A DNA stretch of 12,431 nt from Methanobacteriota archaeon (GTDB lineage Archaea > Thermoplasmatota > Poseidoniia > Poseidoniales > Poseidoniaceae). The notes beneath the pieces are model-generated. The model was not told the DNA's origin. It made no database searches and saw nothing but the letters and a program-made list of their open reading frames with translations. Position 1 is the first letter of the stretch. Each line of letters begins with the position of its first letter. Positions 6,243 through 12,431 of the stretch are shown in pieces. The stretch spans positions 1 through 12,431 of the forward strand of contig JAACDL010000155.1 in assembly GCA_009936765.1 (NCBI GenBank), read 5' to 3'. A program made the translations under genes and the position numbers.

Positions 6243-8189
6243 ATGCAGCACATTATCAAATACGGACTGATGTTTGTTCTGTTCTTAGCTCTGTGTTACA
6301 CAACTGTACCAGGAGCGCACATATTGTTGGTACCAGAAGTCGAAACTGAACCGTTTGTGTTCACTGATTCCCAAGAAATAGAAGAAGAAATGGTCTCGAT
6401 GAATACCGATGGTACGATGATCACTCAAATTATAAACTGGACTGACAACTATTCCAACCATACATTTGTGATTTCAAAAAGGGCTACTGACACCTCATTG
6501 GATTGGTCCTTTGAAATCAAGTCGTTCCCTGGTGAACCAATGATTAATGTTGTTGAAGGTGAACATTCGTATACTGCCACTAATGGCGCTTGGATTTGGT
6601 CGTTTGAGAAAAATACCGGAGAACTTCTAAACCAATATGCTTGTTTTGACAACCAAAATTGGAATGGAACTCTCGAGGATGTTAAACCGCTACAAGATAT
6701 CGATGGCTGTATTGCAGCACTAGAGATTGTTGAAAACCCCGATGGTGACTTTGAACAAAGCAAAGGAGCATTGTACATCACTACTGGAGGAAACGAATTA
6801 GTTCGCAGGAACACATTCCATGATACCAACATCACTGCGGGTCAAGCAAAGTGGTCATACCCCCAACTGCAGATGAATGAGAAATTCCTACATGCTAGCC
6901 AATATGATGATGACAGTCTGATAATTGCTACACCGAGTGGTGCTACAATGATTAAACTTGAAGAATATTCTGAGTCTTATTCCGAAGGCCCAGTCACCCC
7001 TCCTGGCTGGATAGATGAATGCGCTGTAGAGTGGCTATACCAAACTGATGTTAGCAACCCTGTAACAGCATTCAACATTGTGTCAAGTCCTTGGGATGAT
7101 GATGAACAATTAGTCATGCTAGGCCATTCTGATGGCTTGATCAAGAGCTGGATAATCGATGAGGAAGTCGAAGAGCCGTTTGGAACATTCGAAGAAGAAG
7201 ATAGATTCCTTGGCGACGATGTGTTCGAAGGCCCAATAAGCGCAATTGAAAGTTTTGACCTTGATGGTGAGAATGGAAATGAATTATGGATTGCTGATGC
7301 TGATGGCATCCACGGCCTGTTCTATTCGTCACTTATCGAATATGCAACATTCGATATTGTTCTTGATAATGACAGTAAATTGTCGGCAGATGGATTTGAA
7401 ATTCAAGCGATTAGTGTTGGTGGATTAGAAGAAGCACAATGGGCGCATGATAACTATTCGATGGTGGTAGTTACTGGAGTATTTGATGAAGATACGATGT
7501 ACAACTCCTACGGAATACAATGGGATGATACTGCGTTCTTCTTAGGAATGGGTCTCTCAATTATCTTGATGGTTGCATTGATTATTCGACCAGAATGGTA
7601 TGTCGTCAACACGGTAGGAGTCCTGGTAGGGGCTGGAGTGATAGTTATGCTGGGCGTAACATTTGTTCCAACTTTGATTGTCATATTCATGATACTAGCA
7701 GCCATTTACGATGCTTGGGCTGTATACCGTTCGAAACATATGCTTGACCTTGCAGATACTATGATTGGGTTGAATTTACCGATTTTGTTGGTTGCACCGC
7801 AAGAGAGTGGTTACTCTATGCTTGATGAGAAGGACAGTATTCGACCTCCTGAAAGTTCTGAAAATAAGGTCGGTTCCACATCGCCTCCTGCTAAGATGAA
7901 GAAGCGAAAGAAGCCGAAGGAAGCTATGTTCATGGGTCTTGGCGATGTCATATTCCCTGGAATGCTAGTAGTTTCTTGCGTCAACTCAATTTCTACAGAT
8001 GGATTAGCAGTCGGCATATCAGCTCTGATTGGAGGACTGATCGGTTACTTTGTCCTGATGGGATATGTAGCATCTGGCCGCCCTCAAGCAGGATTACCGT
8101 TACTGAATGGCGGGGCAATTCTGGGATACATTGTCGGTGGATTGATTTTCGTAGGTAGTGCTGCGTTTTCGTTTGGTATTTCTTTGTGA
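6243..8189 (+). CDS. Presenilin/SPP-family intramembrane aspartyl protease with large ectodomain
   Basis: A 648-aa polytopic membrane protein carrying the catalytic half of a presenilin/signal-peptide-peptidase-type (PSH) protease, which cuts membrane helices within the bilayer. Catalytic motifs: YDAWAVY (489-495, Asp490), GLGD (565-568, Asp568) and the PALP-like GLPLLNGG (617-624). Helix 3 is at about 5-24, helices 4-6 at about 430-496 and helices 7-9 at about 562-645. A basic loop (KMKKRKKPKE, about 551-560) lies between helices 6 and 7, which puts it in the cytosol as in the family. Residues about 30-425 form an unusual acidic, tryptophan-rich insert with several NxS/T sites, facing outward by topology. 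ATG 6243 is the first start after the TGA at 6195, but no ribosome site precedes it; helices 1 and 2 are encoded upstream in the same frame. serS follows 10 bp downstream. Confidence 0.88.
   Translation: MQHIIKYGLMFVLFLALCYTTVPGAHILLVPEVETEPFVFTDSQEIEEEMVSMNTDGTMITQIINWTDNYSNHTFVISKRATDTSLDWSFEIKSFPGEPMINVVEGEHSYTATNGAWIWSFEKNTGELLNQYACFDNQNWNGTLEDVKPLQDIDGCIAALEIVENPDGDFEQSKGALYITTGGNELVRRNTFHDTNITAGQAKWSYPQLQMNEKFLHASQYDDDSLIIATPSGATMIKLEEYSESYSEGPVTPPGWIDECAVEWLYQTDVSNPVTAFNIVSSPWDDDEQLVMLGHSDGLIKSWIIDEEVEEPFGTFEEEDRFLGDDVFEGPISAIESFDLDGENGNELWIADADGIHGLFYSSLIEYATFDIVLDNDSKLSADGFEIQAISVGGLEEAQWAHDNYSMVVVTGVFDEDTMYNSYGIQWDDTAFFLGMGLSIILMVALIIRPEWYVVNTVGVLVGAGVIVMLGVTFVPTLIVIFMILAAIYDAWAVYRSKHMLDLADTMIGLNLPILLVAPQESGYSMLDEKDSIRPPESSENKVGSTSPPAKMKKRKKPKEAMFMGLGDVIFPGMLVVSCVNSISTDGLAVGISALIGGLIGYFVLMGYVASGRPQAGLPLLNGGAILGYIVGGLIFVGSAAFSFGISL
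6330..7517 (+). other. Propeller-like ectodomain inserted between helices 3 and 4
   Basis: About 395 codons lie between helix 3 and helix 4 of the protease. Short strand-turn units recur, such as NGAWIWSFEKNTGELLN, GALYITTGGNELVRR, DSLIIATPSGATMIKL, QLVMLGHSDGLIKSWIID and DGENGNELWIADADGIHGL. These look like PQQ/WD-type or FG-GAP-type propeller blades, and the DLDGENG and DADG turns could bind calcium. The family call is by eye only. Its outward location follows from the standard presenilin topology (N-terminus inside). Confidence 0.5.
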
Positions 8190-8199
8190 GTTGGTTACT

Positions 8200-9483
8200 A
8201 TGCTGAGTATGGAGTTGTTTCGAAACGATGCGGATAAAATCCGTGCGGATCATGACAAACGTGGCATAACCCACGAACGTATTGACAAAGTTATCGAGTT
8301 AGACCAGTTATGGAGAAACGCTCTCAAAGACATGGAAGATGGACGAAGAGAGCGGAACCAAGCCGCTAGAGGTATCGCTGATGCCAAGAAGAGCGGAGAT
8401 ATGGATTCTGCAAACAGCATAATGGCTCAAGTGAAAGATTTAGGAGAACGTATTGCTGCTCTTGATGAGAAAGCCAATTCACTTCTTGAAGAGCGAGATG
8501 TCATCCGGATGCGCATTCCAAATCTATTGCATGATGCTGTCCCTGTGGGTGATGATGAAGGCGGCAATACTCAGCATTCCATTCATGGCCAAAAGCCAGA
8601 TTTCAGTTTTGAACCACGTACGCATAATGAAATAATTGAAATGAATAAGTGGGTCGACTTAGAAAGAGCTGCTAAAATTGCAGGAAGTAGATTCTTCTTC
8701 CTAAAAGGGGACTTGGCCAGATTAGAGTTAGCACTCCAATCATACGCTGTTGATTTCCTTATTGACAGAGGATTCACTCTCGTTCAACCTCCGGTGATGA
8801 TGAATAGAGACGCCTACGAAGGCGTTACAGATTTGTCTGATTTTGAAACTGTGATGTATGGCATTACTCCAGATCCATTGTACATGATTGCAACTAGCGA
8901 ACATCCACTGACGTCAATGTACATGGATGAAGTCCTAGAGCCTAGTATTCTACCTATCAAAATGGTCGGAGTAAGTCCTTGTTTCAGAAGAGAAGTAGGA
9001 GCACACGGTCTTTCTGATAGAGGAATATGGAGAGTTCATCAATTCACCAAGATTGAACAGGTAGTAATTACACACCCTGATGATTCTTGGGATCACCATG
9101 AAGAGTTATTGAAGAATTGTCTTGACCTTTGGAATGCTTTAGACTTGCATTACGAGGTAGTAAACATCTGCACGGGAGACATGGGTACTGTCGCTGCAAG
9201 GAAGTACGACCTTGAAGCATGGCTTCCAGGTGCTAATGCGTACAAAGAAATCGTTTCATGTTCCAATTGCACAGATTACCAAGCAAATCGCCTTCACATG
9301 CGTTATCGCACTAGTGAAGGTAATGCAGCAGTACACACTCTCAACTCTACGGCTGTAGCTACAAGTCGCGCATTAGTCGCTATCATGGAACAAAACCAAC
9401 TTGAAGATGGCAGAGTTAAGGTCCCTGAATGCTTAGTACCATTGATGGGTGGAAAAGGCCATCTCGAACCTTGCCAATGGTGA
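8200..9483 (+). CDS. serS: Seryl-tRNA synthetase
   Basis: A 427-aa class II aminoacyl-tRNA synthetase that charges tRNA-Ser in the cytoplasm. The N-terminal MLSMELFRNDADKIRADHDKRG leads into a long charged coiled-coil arm (about residues 30-110) that binds tRNA. The catalytic core has YMIATSEHPLTSMY, motif 2 PCFRREVGAHGLSDRGIWRVHQF, ICTGDMGTVAARKYDLEAW, and motif 3 NSTAVATSRALVAIMEQNQ followed by VPECLVPLMGG. This is the common bacterial/eukaryotic-like SerRS, not the rare methanogen type with an N-terminal zinc domain. ATG 8200 gives the normal N-terminus; ATG 8209 is also possible. An in-frame ATG at 8158 would add a hydrophobic stretch and overlap the protease gene by 32 bp, so it was rejected. 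The gene sits 10 bp after the protease and 4 bp before the M28 peptidase. Confidence 0.96.
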   Translation: MLSMELFRNDADKIRADHDKRGITHERIDKVIELDQLWRNALKDMEDGRRERNQAARGIADAKKSGDMDSANSIMAQVKDLGERIAALDEKANSLLEERDVIRMRIPNLLHDAVPVGDDEGGNTQHSIHGQKPDFSFEPRTHNEIIEMNKWVDLERAAKIAGSRFFFLKGDLARLELALQSYAVDFLIDRGFTLVQPPVMMNRDAYEGVTDLSDFETVMYGITPDPLYMIATSEHPLTSMYMDEVLEPSILPIKMVGVSPCFRREVGAHGLSDRGIWRVHQFTKIEQVVITHPDDSWDHHEELLKNCLDLWNALDLHYEVVNICTGDMGTVAARKYDLEAWLPGANAYKEIVSCSNCTDYQANRLHMRYRTSEGNAAVHTLNSTAVATSRALVAIMEQNQLEDGRVKVPECLVPLMGGKGHLEPCQW

Positions 9484-9484
9484 T
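9479..9484 (+). promoter_or_regulatory. Shine-Dalgarno GGTGAT for the M28 peptidase
   Basis: GGTGAT overlaps the serS stop codon (TGA 9481-9483) and ends three bases before ATG 9488. It matches part of GGAGGTGATC, the complement of the 16S 3' end. The same element sits at the same distance before the gene at 10851. Confidence 0.5.
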
Positions 9485-9487
9485 TAA

Positions 9488-10828
9488 ATGCGGTGTATTT
9501 TCCTTTCTTTATTACTTGTACTCGCCCCTTTGAGTGGATGCTTTGGAGAAGAAACCGAAGAGGAAGTCACGCCAACATTGGTCGTTACTGATGTGTCCAT
9601 GGCTACTCGTGGCCAATACATGACTATCGAAGTTGACTCAAATGTAGATTGGACATTTAATCGTTCAGCCGGGCTATTTTATATGGACCAATTCGGCGTA
9701 CTAAGAGACCCAGTTAGCACCACATTCTCATCAGAAACAAAATCGTTAGAGTTATTGATTTTGGACAGTGAAAGAGAATCTGTTAACATTTCAGTAACAG
9801 CCGGTGATGAGTTCTGGAATGCTACTCTGATGCTTGAAGATAGTCAAGACTGGATGCTAGTTGATGGCAGGCGTGCTTACGACACCATAGACATGCTAAC
9901 CAGTTCCTACAACAACAGATGGTGCGCTAGTGCTTCGGTTCACGAAGGTGGTTCCGCATACGAGGAAGCTGCTGAGGCAATGGCTGAAGAAATGAGAGGA
10001 ATGGGATTCGACTTTGTTGAAGTAACTCGATATGACGACGACCCGGACCAATTGAATGTTGTAGGCTATAATTGGGGAAGAACAAACCCTGACGAATACA
10101 TAGTCATAGGTGGGCATTTCGACATTGCTTACGTATTCACTCCGCCGGGAGGAGGCACAAACGAAGGTGCAAATGATGACACATCCGGTTCGACTGTGTC
10201 ACTAGAGATGGCTCAAGCGCTGGCTAAGATGGAATTCGACCATACTGTTGTCGCAGCATTGTGGGCTTGTGAAGAAGAAGGATTGCTGGGGTCACTAGCA
10301 TATGTCAATCATCTGCCTGAAAATGTGACAGTCAAGTCATACTTGAACTTCGATATGGTCTCACTGAACTATCCAATTATTCCGCTTTCAGAACCAATTG
10401 TTGGACCGGGTGGAGAAATTTTCGCTCCTACAAAGTACGAATGGCAAATTAGTATTGCAGGCGCAAGTGAAAGCAACATGCAATTGATGTACGAATGGGT
10501 TGGAACTACAATAGAAGATGATCTTTCATACAGGCCAACCGATGGAAACCCGATTAATTGGCAGATAGCAGAATCGTGTGCTTCTGACCACTGTGCTTTC
10601 TTTTCTGCAGATTACCCTACTTTCAACTTCTTCAGCCCAGGTGGAGAGATTTCATTCTGGCAAGAGTGGCACTCCCCATCTGATACACTTGAATTCATGA
10701 CAGCAAAGGCTGGAGGCCAGGAAGGAATGGCAAGTGGATTCAACAGTCTTGTTTGGTCTTCGCTCGACCTCTTCGTCCGAATTGATAACTCGGATGAATC
10801 ATTCCAAGGCCGATGGCTAGAAGCCTGA
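9488..10828 (+). CDS. M28-family zinc metallopeptidase lipoprotein
   Basis: A 446-aa exported lipoprotein. The signal MRCIFLSLLLVLAPLSGC ends in a lipobox (Cys18), followed by an acidic tether. Residues about 30-120 look like a beta-rich N-terminal domain with NxS/T sites. The C-terminal part (about 125-445) is an M28 aminopeptidase domain with all co-catalytic zinc ligands visible by comparison with Vibrio aminopeptidase: His210 (GGHFD), Asp230 (GANDDTSG), the Glu262/Glu263 pair (CEEEGLLGS, general base then ligand), Asp289 (LNFDM) and His395 (WHSPSDT). The CASDHC segment (364-369) parallels the Cys-rich SDH loop of that enzyme. It should trim peptides at the cell surface. Four bases separate it from serS and it has a GGTGAT ribosome site, so it is probably cotranscribed with serS. 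Confidence 0.92.
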   Translation: MRCIFLSLLLVLAPLSGCFGEETEEEVTPTLVVTDVSMATRGQYMTIEVDSNVDWTFNRSAGLFYMDQFGVLRDPVSTTFSSETKSLELLILDSERESVNISVTAGDEFWNATLMLEDSQDWMLVDGRRAYDTIDMLTSSYNNRWCASASVHEGGSAYEEAAEAMAEEMRGMGFDFVEVTRYDDDPDQLNVVGYNWGRTNPDEYIVIGGHFDIAYVFTPPGGGTNEGANDDTSGSTVSLEMAQALAKMEFDHTVVAALWACEEEGLLGSLAYVNHLPENVTVKSYLNFDMVSLNYPIIPLSEPIVGPGGEIFAPTKYEWQISIAGASESNMQLMYEWVGTTIEDDLSYRPTDGNPINWQIAESCASDHCAFFSADYPTFNFFSPGGEISFWQEWHSPSDTLEFMTAKAGGQEGMASGFNSLVWSSLDLFVRIDNSDESFQGRWLEA

Positions 10829-10841
10829 TTATTCATTCTTT

Positions 10842-10847
10842 GGTGAT
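10842..10847 (+). promoter_or_regulatory. Shine-Dalgarno GGTGAT for the 101-aa gene
   Basis: GGTGAT ends three bases before ATG 10851, the same arrangement as before the M28 gene. It supports this start and suggests that internal genes of the transcript use ribosome sites. Confidence 0.5.
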
Positions 10848-10850
10848 TGG

Positions 10851-11156
10851 ATGATAACTATTGAAATTGAACAGTGGAAGACTCTTTGTGATGAGTTCAA
10901 GTTATTCTTTGATTCCTTAGGGTCAGTAAAAGAAGAGAACAATTACATCCAATTCAAATCTTTTAGCAGCAATGTTTCTACTGGTTTTTCGATATCAAAA
11001 GAAGGAAACTTTGCTGCATCAATGCCTCTTCATGGATTAGAAGGTAAGGCTTTGACTGTTTCTTTTGACAAGGTGGAACATGCGGTTCACGTACATGGTT
11101 CAGAATCTAAATACACGTACAGGGTTCCCCAAGAATTACTTGATCTGAGAAATTGA
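10851..11156 (+). CDS. Unknown small protein, 101 aa
   Basis: I do not recognise this protein. It is a small soluble protein with no signal peptide or membrane segment. An N-terminal helix (about residues 5-22, IEQWKTLCDEFKLFFDSLG) is followed by alternating strands (about 28-92) that suggest an alpha/beta or antiparallel-sheet fold. There is a single Cys and two histidines in the motif HAVHVHG (about 77-83). The start is supported by GGTGAT upstream, and the gene lies 22 bp after the M28 peptidase, so it is probably the last gene of that transcript. It ends 4 bp from the convergent membrane-protein gene. Coding is likely given its length, the ribosome site and the absence of a better frame. 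Confidence 0.75.
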   Translation: MITIEIEQWKTLCDEFKLFFDSLGSVKEENNYIQFKSFSSNVSTGFSISKEGNFAASMPLHGLEGKALTVSFDKVEHAVHVHGSESKYTYRVPQELLDLRN

Positions 11157-11160
11157 TTAA

Positions 11161-12198
11161 TCATACCTTCTTGGTTAGAGTGCTCAATACATGCTCAATA
11201 TTTGCCTTTGGTGCAAACCTATGCCACAGATGCGCTATTGGAATCCATAGTAATGTGTACACTAAGACAACAATCATAGAGACAGAAAAACTCCAATCGT
11301 TTGTCTCGTCGAAATTGTAGAAGAGCCCTATTGGTATGAAGTGAAGAAGATAAACGCTCAGTGAAATTTTACCTAACGGATTAAGCAAAACCGTGTTGTA
11401 TGCTTGCAGTATAATCCACAGAAGAGAAACTCCGGTAAGCGCAGCGATTAGGAAAGGGGCGTTTGATGGGAAAAATGTGAGTATAGAGTTGCCAGATGGC
11501 GCAGCCCACTCTAATCCATTTTGTTCAGAATAGATTAGTGTTGTAATACAGAACAACAAGCCTGCAATAATTGGTGATACACTCTTTTTGCTAATCGGGA
11601 AAGTGCGTTCTGCTTCCTGCTTACAAGCAATCCATGAACCAAATACAGCAAAAATAATCCAAGGGAATAGTGGATAAGTCCCTGTAATAATTAGATGTTT
11701 AAACAAGATGATGATTGATGATACTTCGACTCTATCACTCCATTGACTGGAACCTTGTAAGTCTGACAAAAAGAAGACTGTAGTTAAGATTGCGAATATC
11801 CAAATCCACAATGTTGAGGAACTCTTGTTGGGATTCATTCGAAATGGGTTAACCCACAGGGGCTGAGTCAATGTCAAGATTGCGAATAATGTCAGGACTC
11901 CAGGAGTTAATGGTTCGAATAAATGGGGTGCGAAGATATTCACCGCTATTTGTGAAACAAGCAAGAATGCTGCTCTAATGTAACGCTGATTCGCTGTTGC
12001 TGATGAATGAAAGCAGCCCCAACCAAATATCGTAACAAATAACGGAGCCGCCAGCCCTCCTAATCCTGATACCAAGTAGATCAGTGCTGAAGGCTGTGTG
12101 TTAGCGCTTGGTCCCCATGTAGCTGCTGCATGAACCATTACCATCAGAAGAACTGCAACGGCTCGAATAGAATCGACATGTGCGATTCTCTTGCTCAT
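11161..12198 (-). CDS. Multi-pass acyltransferase-like membrane protein (DUF418/DUF1624/acyltransferase-3 type)
   Basis: A 345-aa integral membrane protein with about ten hydrophobic segments. The N-terminus MSKRIAHVDSIRAVAVLLMVMVHAAATW has the Asp...Arg...His pattern at the first helix typical of acyltransferase-3 and the related YeiB/DUF418 and DUF1624 proteins. A later GKISLSVYLLHF matches the second-to-last helix of these groups, and the basic tail after WHRFAPK would be cytosolic. Members move acyl groups onto sugars or lipids across the membrane, but the substrate here is unknown. ATG 12198 is preferred over GTG 12219 because a TATA-like element lies about 25 bases upstream, which suits a leaderless transcript. 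It is convergent with the 101-aa gene and follows the PGF-tailed gene on the same strand. Confidence 0.75.
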   Translation of the reverse strand: MSKRIAHVDSIRAVAVLLMVMVHAAATWGPSANTQPSALIYLVSGLGGLAAPLFVTIFGWGCFHSSATANQRYIRAAFLLVSQIAVNIFAPHLFEPLTPGVLTLFAILTLTQPLWVNPFRMNPNKSSSTLWIWIFAILTTVFFLSDLQGSSQWSDRVEVSSIIILFKHLIITGTYPLFPWIIFAVFGSWIACKQEAERTFPISKKSVSPIIAGLLFCITTLIYSEQNGLEWAAPSGNSILTFFPSNAPFLIAALTGVSLLWIILQAYNTVLLNPLGKISLSVYLLHFIPIGLFYNFDETNDWSFSVSMIVVLVYTLLWIPIAHLWHRFAPKANIEHVLSTLTKKV

Positions 12199-12218
12199 AG
12201 AATGTTCTTGCAGTTGCA

Positions 12219-12227
12219 CTATATCAA
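12219..12227 (-). promoter_or_regulatory. TATA-like box for a leaderless transcript
   Basis: On the minus strand TTGATATAG is centred about 25 bases before ATG 12198. This is the spacing expected between an archaeal TATA box and a transcription start at the first codon. No matching ribosome site is present. Confidence 0.4.
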
Positions 12228-12260
12228 CAACCTCTCAATCCACCCTTTCATTATGGAGGG

Positions 12261-12297
12261 GTGAATCAAGAATGTATCTAGAATCTAATTGATTCAC
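12261..12297. terminator. Inverted repeat at the end of the PGF-tailed gene, possible terminator
   Basis: GTGAATCAA (12261-12269) pairs perfectly with TTGATTCAC (12289-12297), a 9-bp stem with a 19-base loop. It overlaps the stop codon of the minus-strand gene. A weaker CACCC/GGGTG pair (12241-12245 with 12259-12263) lies next to it. There is no clear T-tract, so a terminator role is only possible. Confidence 0.35.
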
Positions 12298-12431
12298 TCT
12301 CTGCGAATTAGCGCAGCGCCTAGAAGACTAATGGTTGCTAGGAGTCCTGTGAATCCAGGCATCATTGGGTTCTCATCAGAGTAAGAATCGGCTTCTTCAG
12401 AGTGAAGACGCGCTCCGTTCCATTCTCCAGA
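12294..12431 (-). CDS. C-terminus of a surface protein with PGF-CTERM-like sorting tail (partial)
   Basis: The last 45 codons of a protein whose start lies beyond the window. After a polar acidic stretch (SGEWNGARLHSEEADSYSDE) comes MMPGFTGLLATISLLGAALI and the end RRE, then TGA at 12296-12294. A PGF motif, one hydrophobic helix and a short Arg-rich end form the archaeosortase-type (PGF-CTERM) signal. In that pathway the tail is cut off and the protein is attached to a membrane lipid outside the cell. The rest of the protein and its role are not visible. Confidence 0.8.
   Translation of the reverse strand, partial: SGEWNGARLHSEEADSYSDENPMMPGFTGLLATISLLGAALIRRE

Noticed and set aside
6104..6349. 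81-codon frame in another phase across the TGA, as a frameshift route
   Set aside because: The original frame resumes a convincing helix 2 directly after the TGA. The other frame gives no membrane-protein pattern and no join to the downstream protein.
6977..7309. 110-codon minus-strand frame opposite the ectodomain
   Set aside because: Its Ser/Pro-rich composition mirrors Asp/Glu codons on the other strand; no signal or domain.
8158..8199. Upstream ATG at 8158 as the serS start
   Set aside because: It would overlap the protease gene by 32 bp and add a hydrophobic extension that SerRS proteins lack; ATG 8200 fits the family N-terminus.
1..12431. tRNA, rRNA, CRISPR, insertion sequences or integration sites
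   Set aside because: Intergenic spaces are all under about 75 bp, and none shows tRNA arms, direct-repeat arrays, transposase coding or target duplications.

Overview
The window looks like a chromosomal segment of a marine planktonic archaeon, most likely Marine Group II (Candidatus Poseidoniales/Poseidoniia). This is inferred from an archaeal-type Lhr helicase, an archaeal presenilin-type intramembrane protease, lipobox-bearing acidic lipoproteins, a PGF-CTERM-like C-terminal sorting tail, bacterial-type enzymes such as FolC, and very tight gene packing. Base composition is moderate and codon use looks even. No mobile element, CRISPR array, rRNA or tRNA is visible.

Layout. Bases 1-36 hold the last 11 codons of an unknown acidic protein. 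A large Lhr-type helicase follows (86-3094, +), with a C-terminal four-cysteine zinc motif. It ends tail to tail with a minus-strand cluster, and the two stop codons overlap. In transcription order that cluster is FolC (5897 to 4767), a dCMP deaminase coupled to it by TGATG (4767 to 4270), and a PI-PLC-like lipoprotein with two Cys-rich acidic repeats (4233 to 3091). FolC and dCMP deaminase fit together metabolically, since they supply folate and dUMP for thymidylate synthesis.

Diverging from FolC is a plus-strand cluster: a presenilin/signal-peptide-peptidase-family aspartyl protease (5958-8189), seryl-tRNA synthetase (8200-9483), an M28 metallopeptidase lipoprotein (9488-10828) and a 101-aa unknown protein (10851-11156). 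Gaps are 4-22 bp. The last two genes carry the same GGTGATT ribosome-binding element at the same spacing. On the far side, facing this cluster, are a multi-pass acyltransferase-like membrane protein (12198 to 11161, -) and the C-terminal end of a surface protein with a PGF-CTERM-like tail (12431 to 12294, -).

The most unusual locus is the presenilin-family protease. Its reading frame is cut by one in-frame TGA (6195-6197) inside the predicted second membrane helix, and a roughly 390-residue propeller-like extracytoplasmic domain sits between helices 3 and 4. Family members are normally compact nine-helix proteins of about 300 residues. The locus could be a nonsense mutation, a sequencing or assembly error, or a genuinely split or read-through gene. 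The catalytic half is intact in every motif that can be checked by eye.
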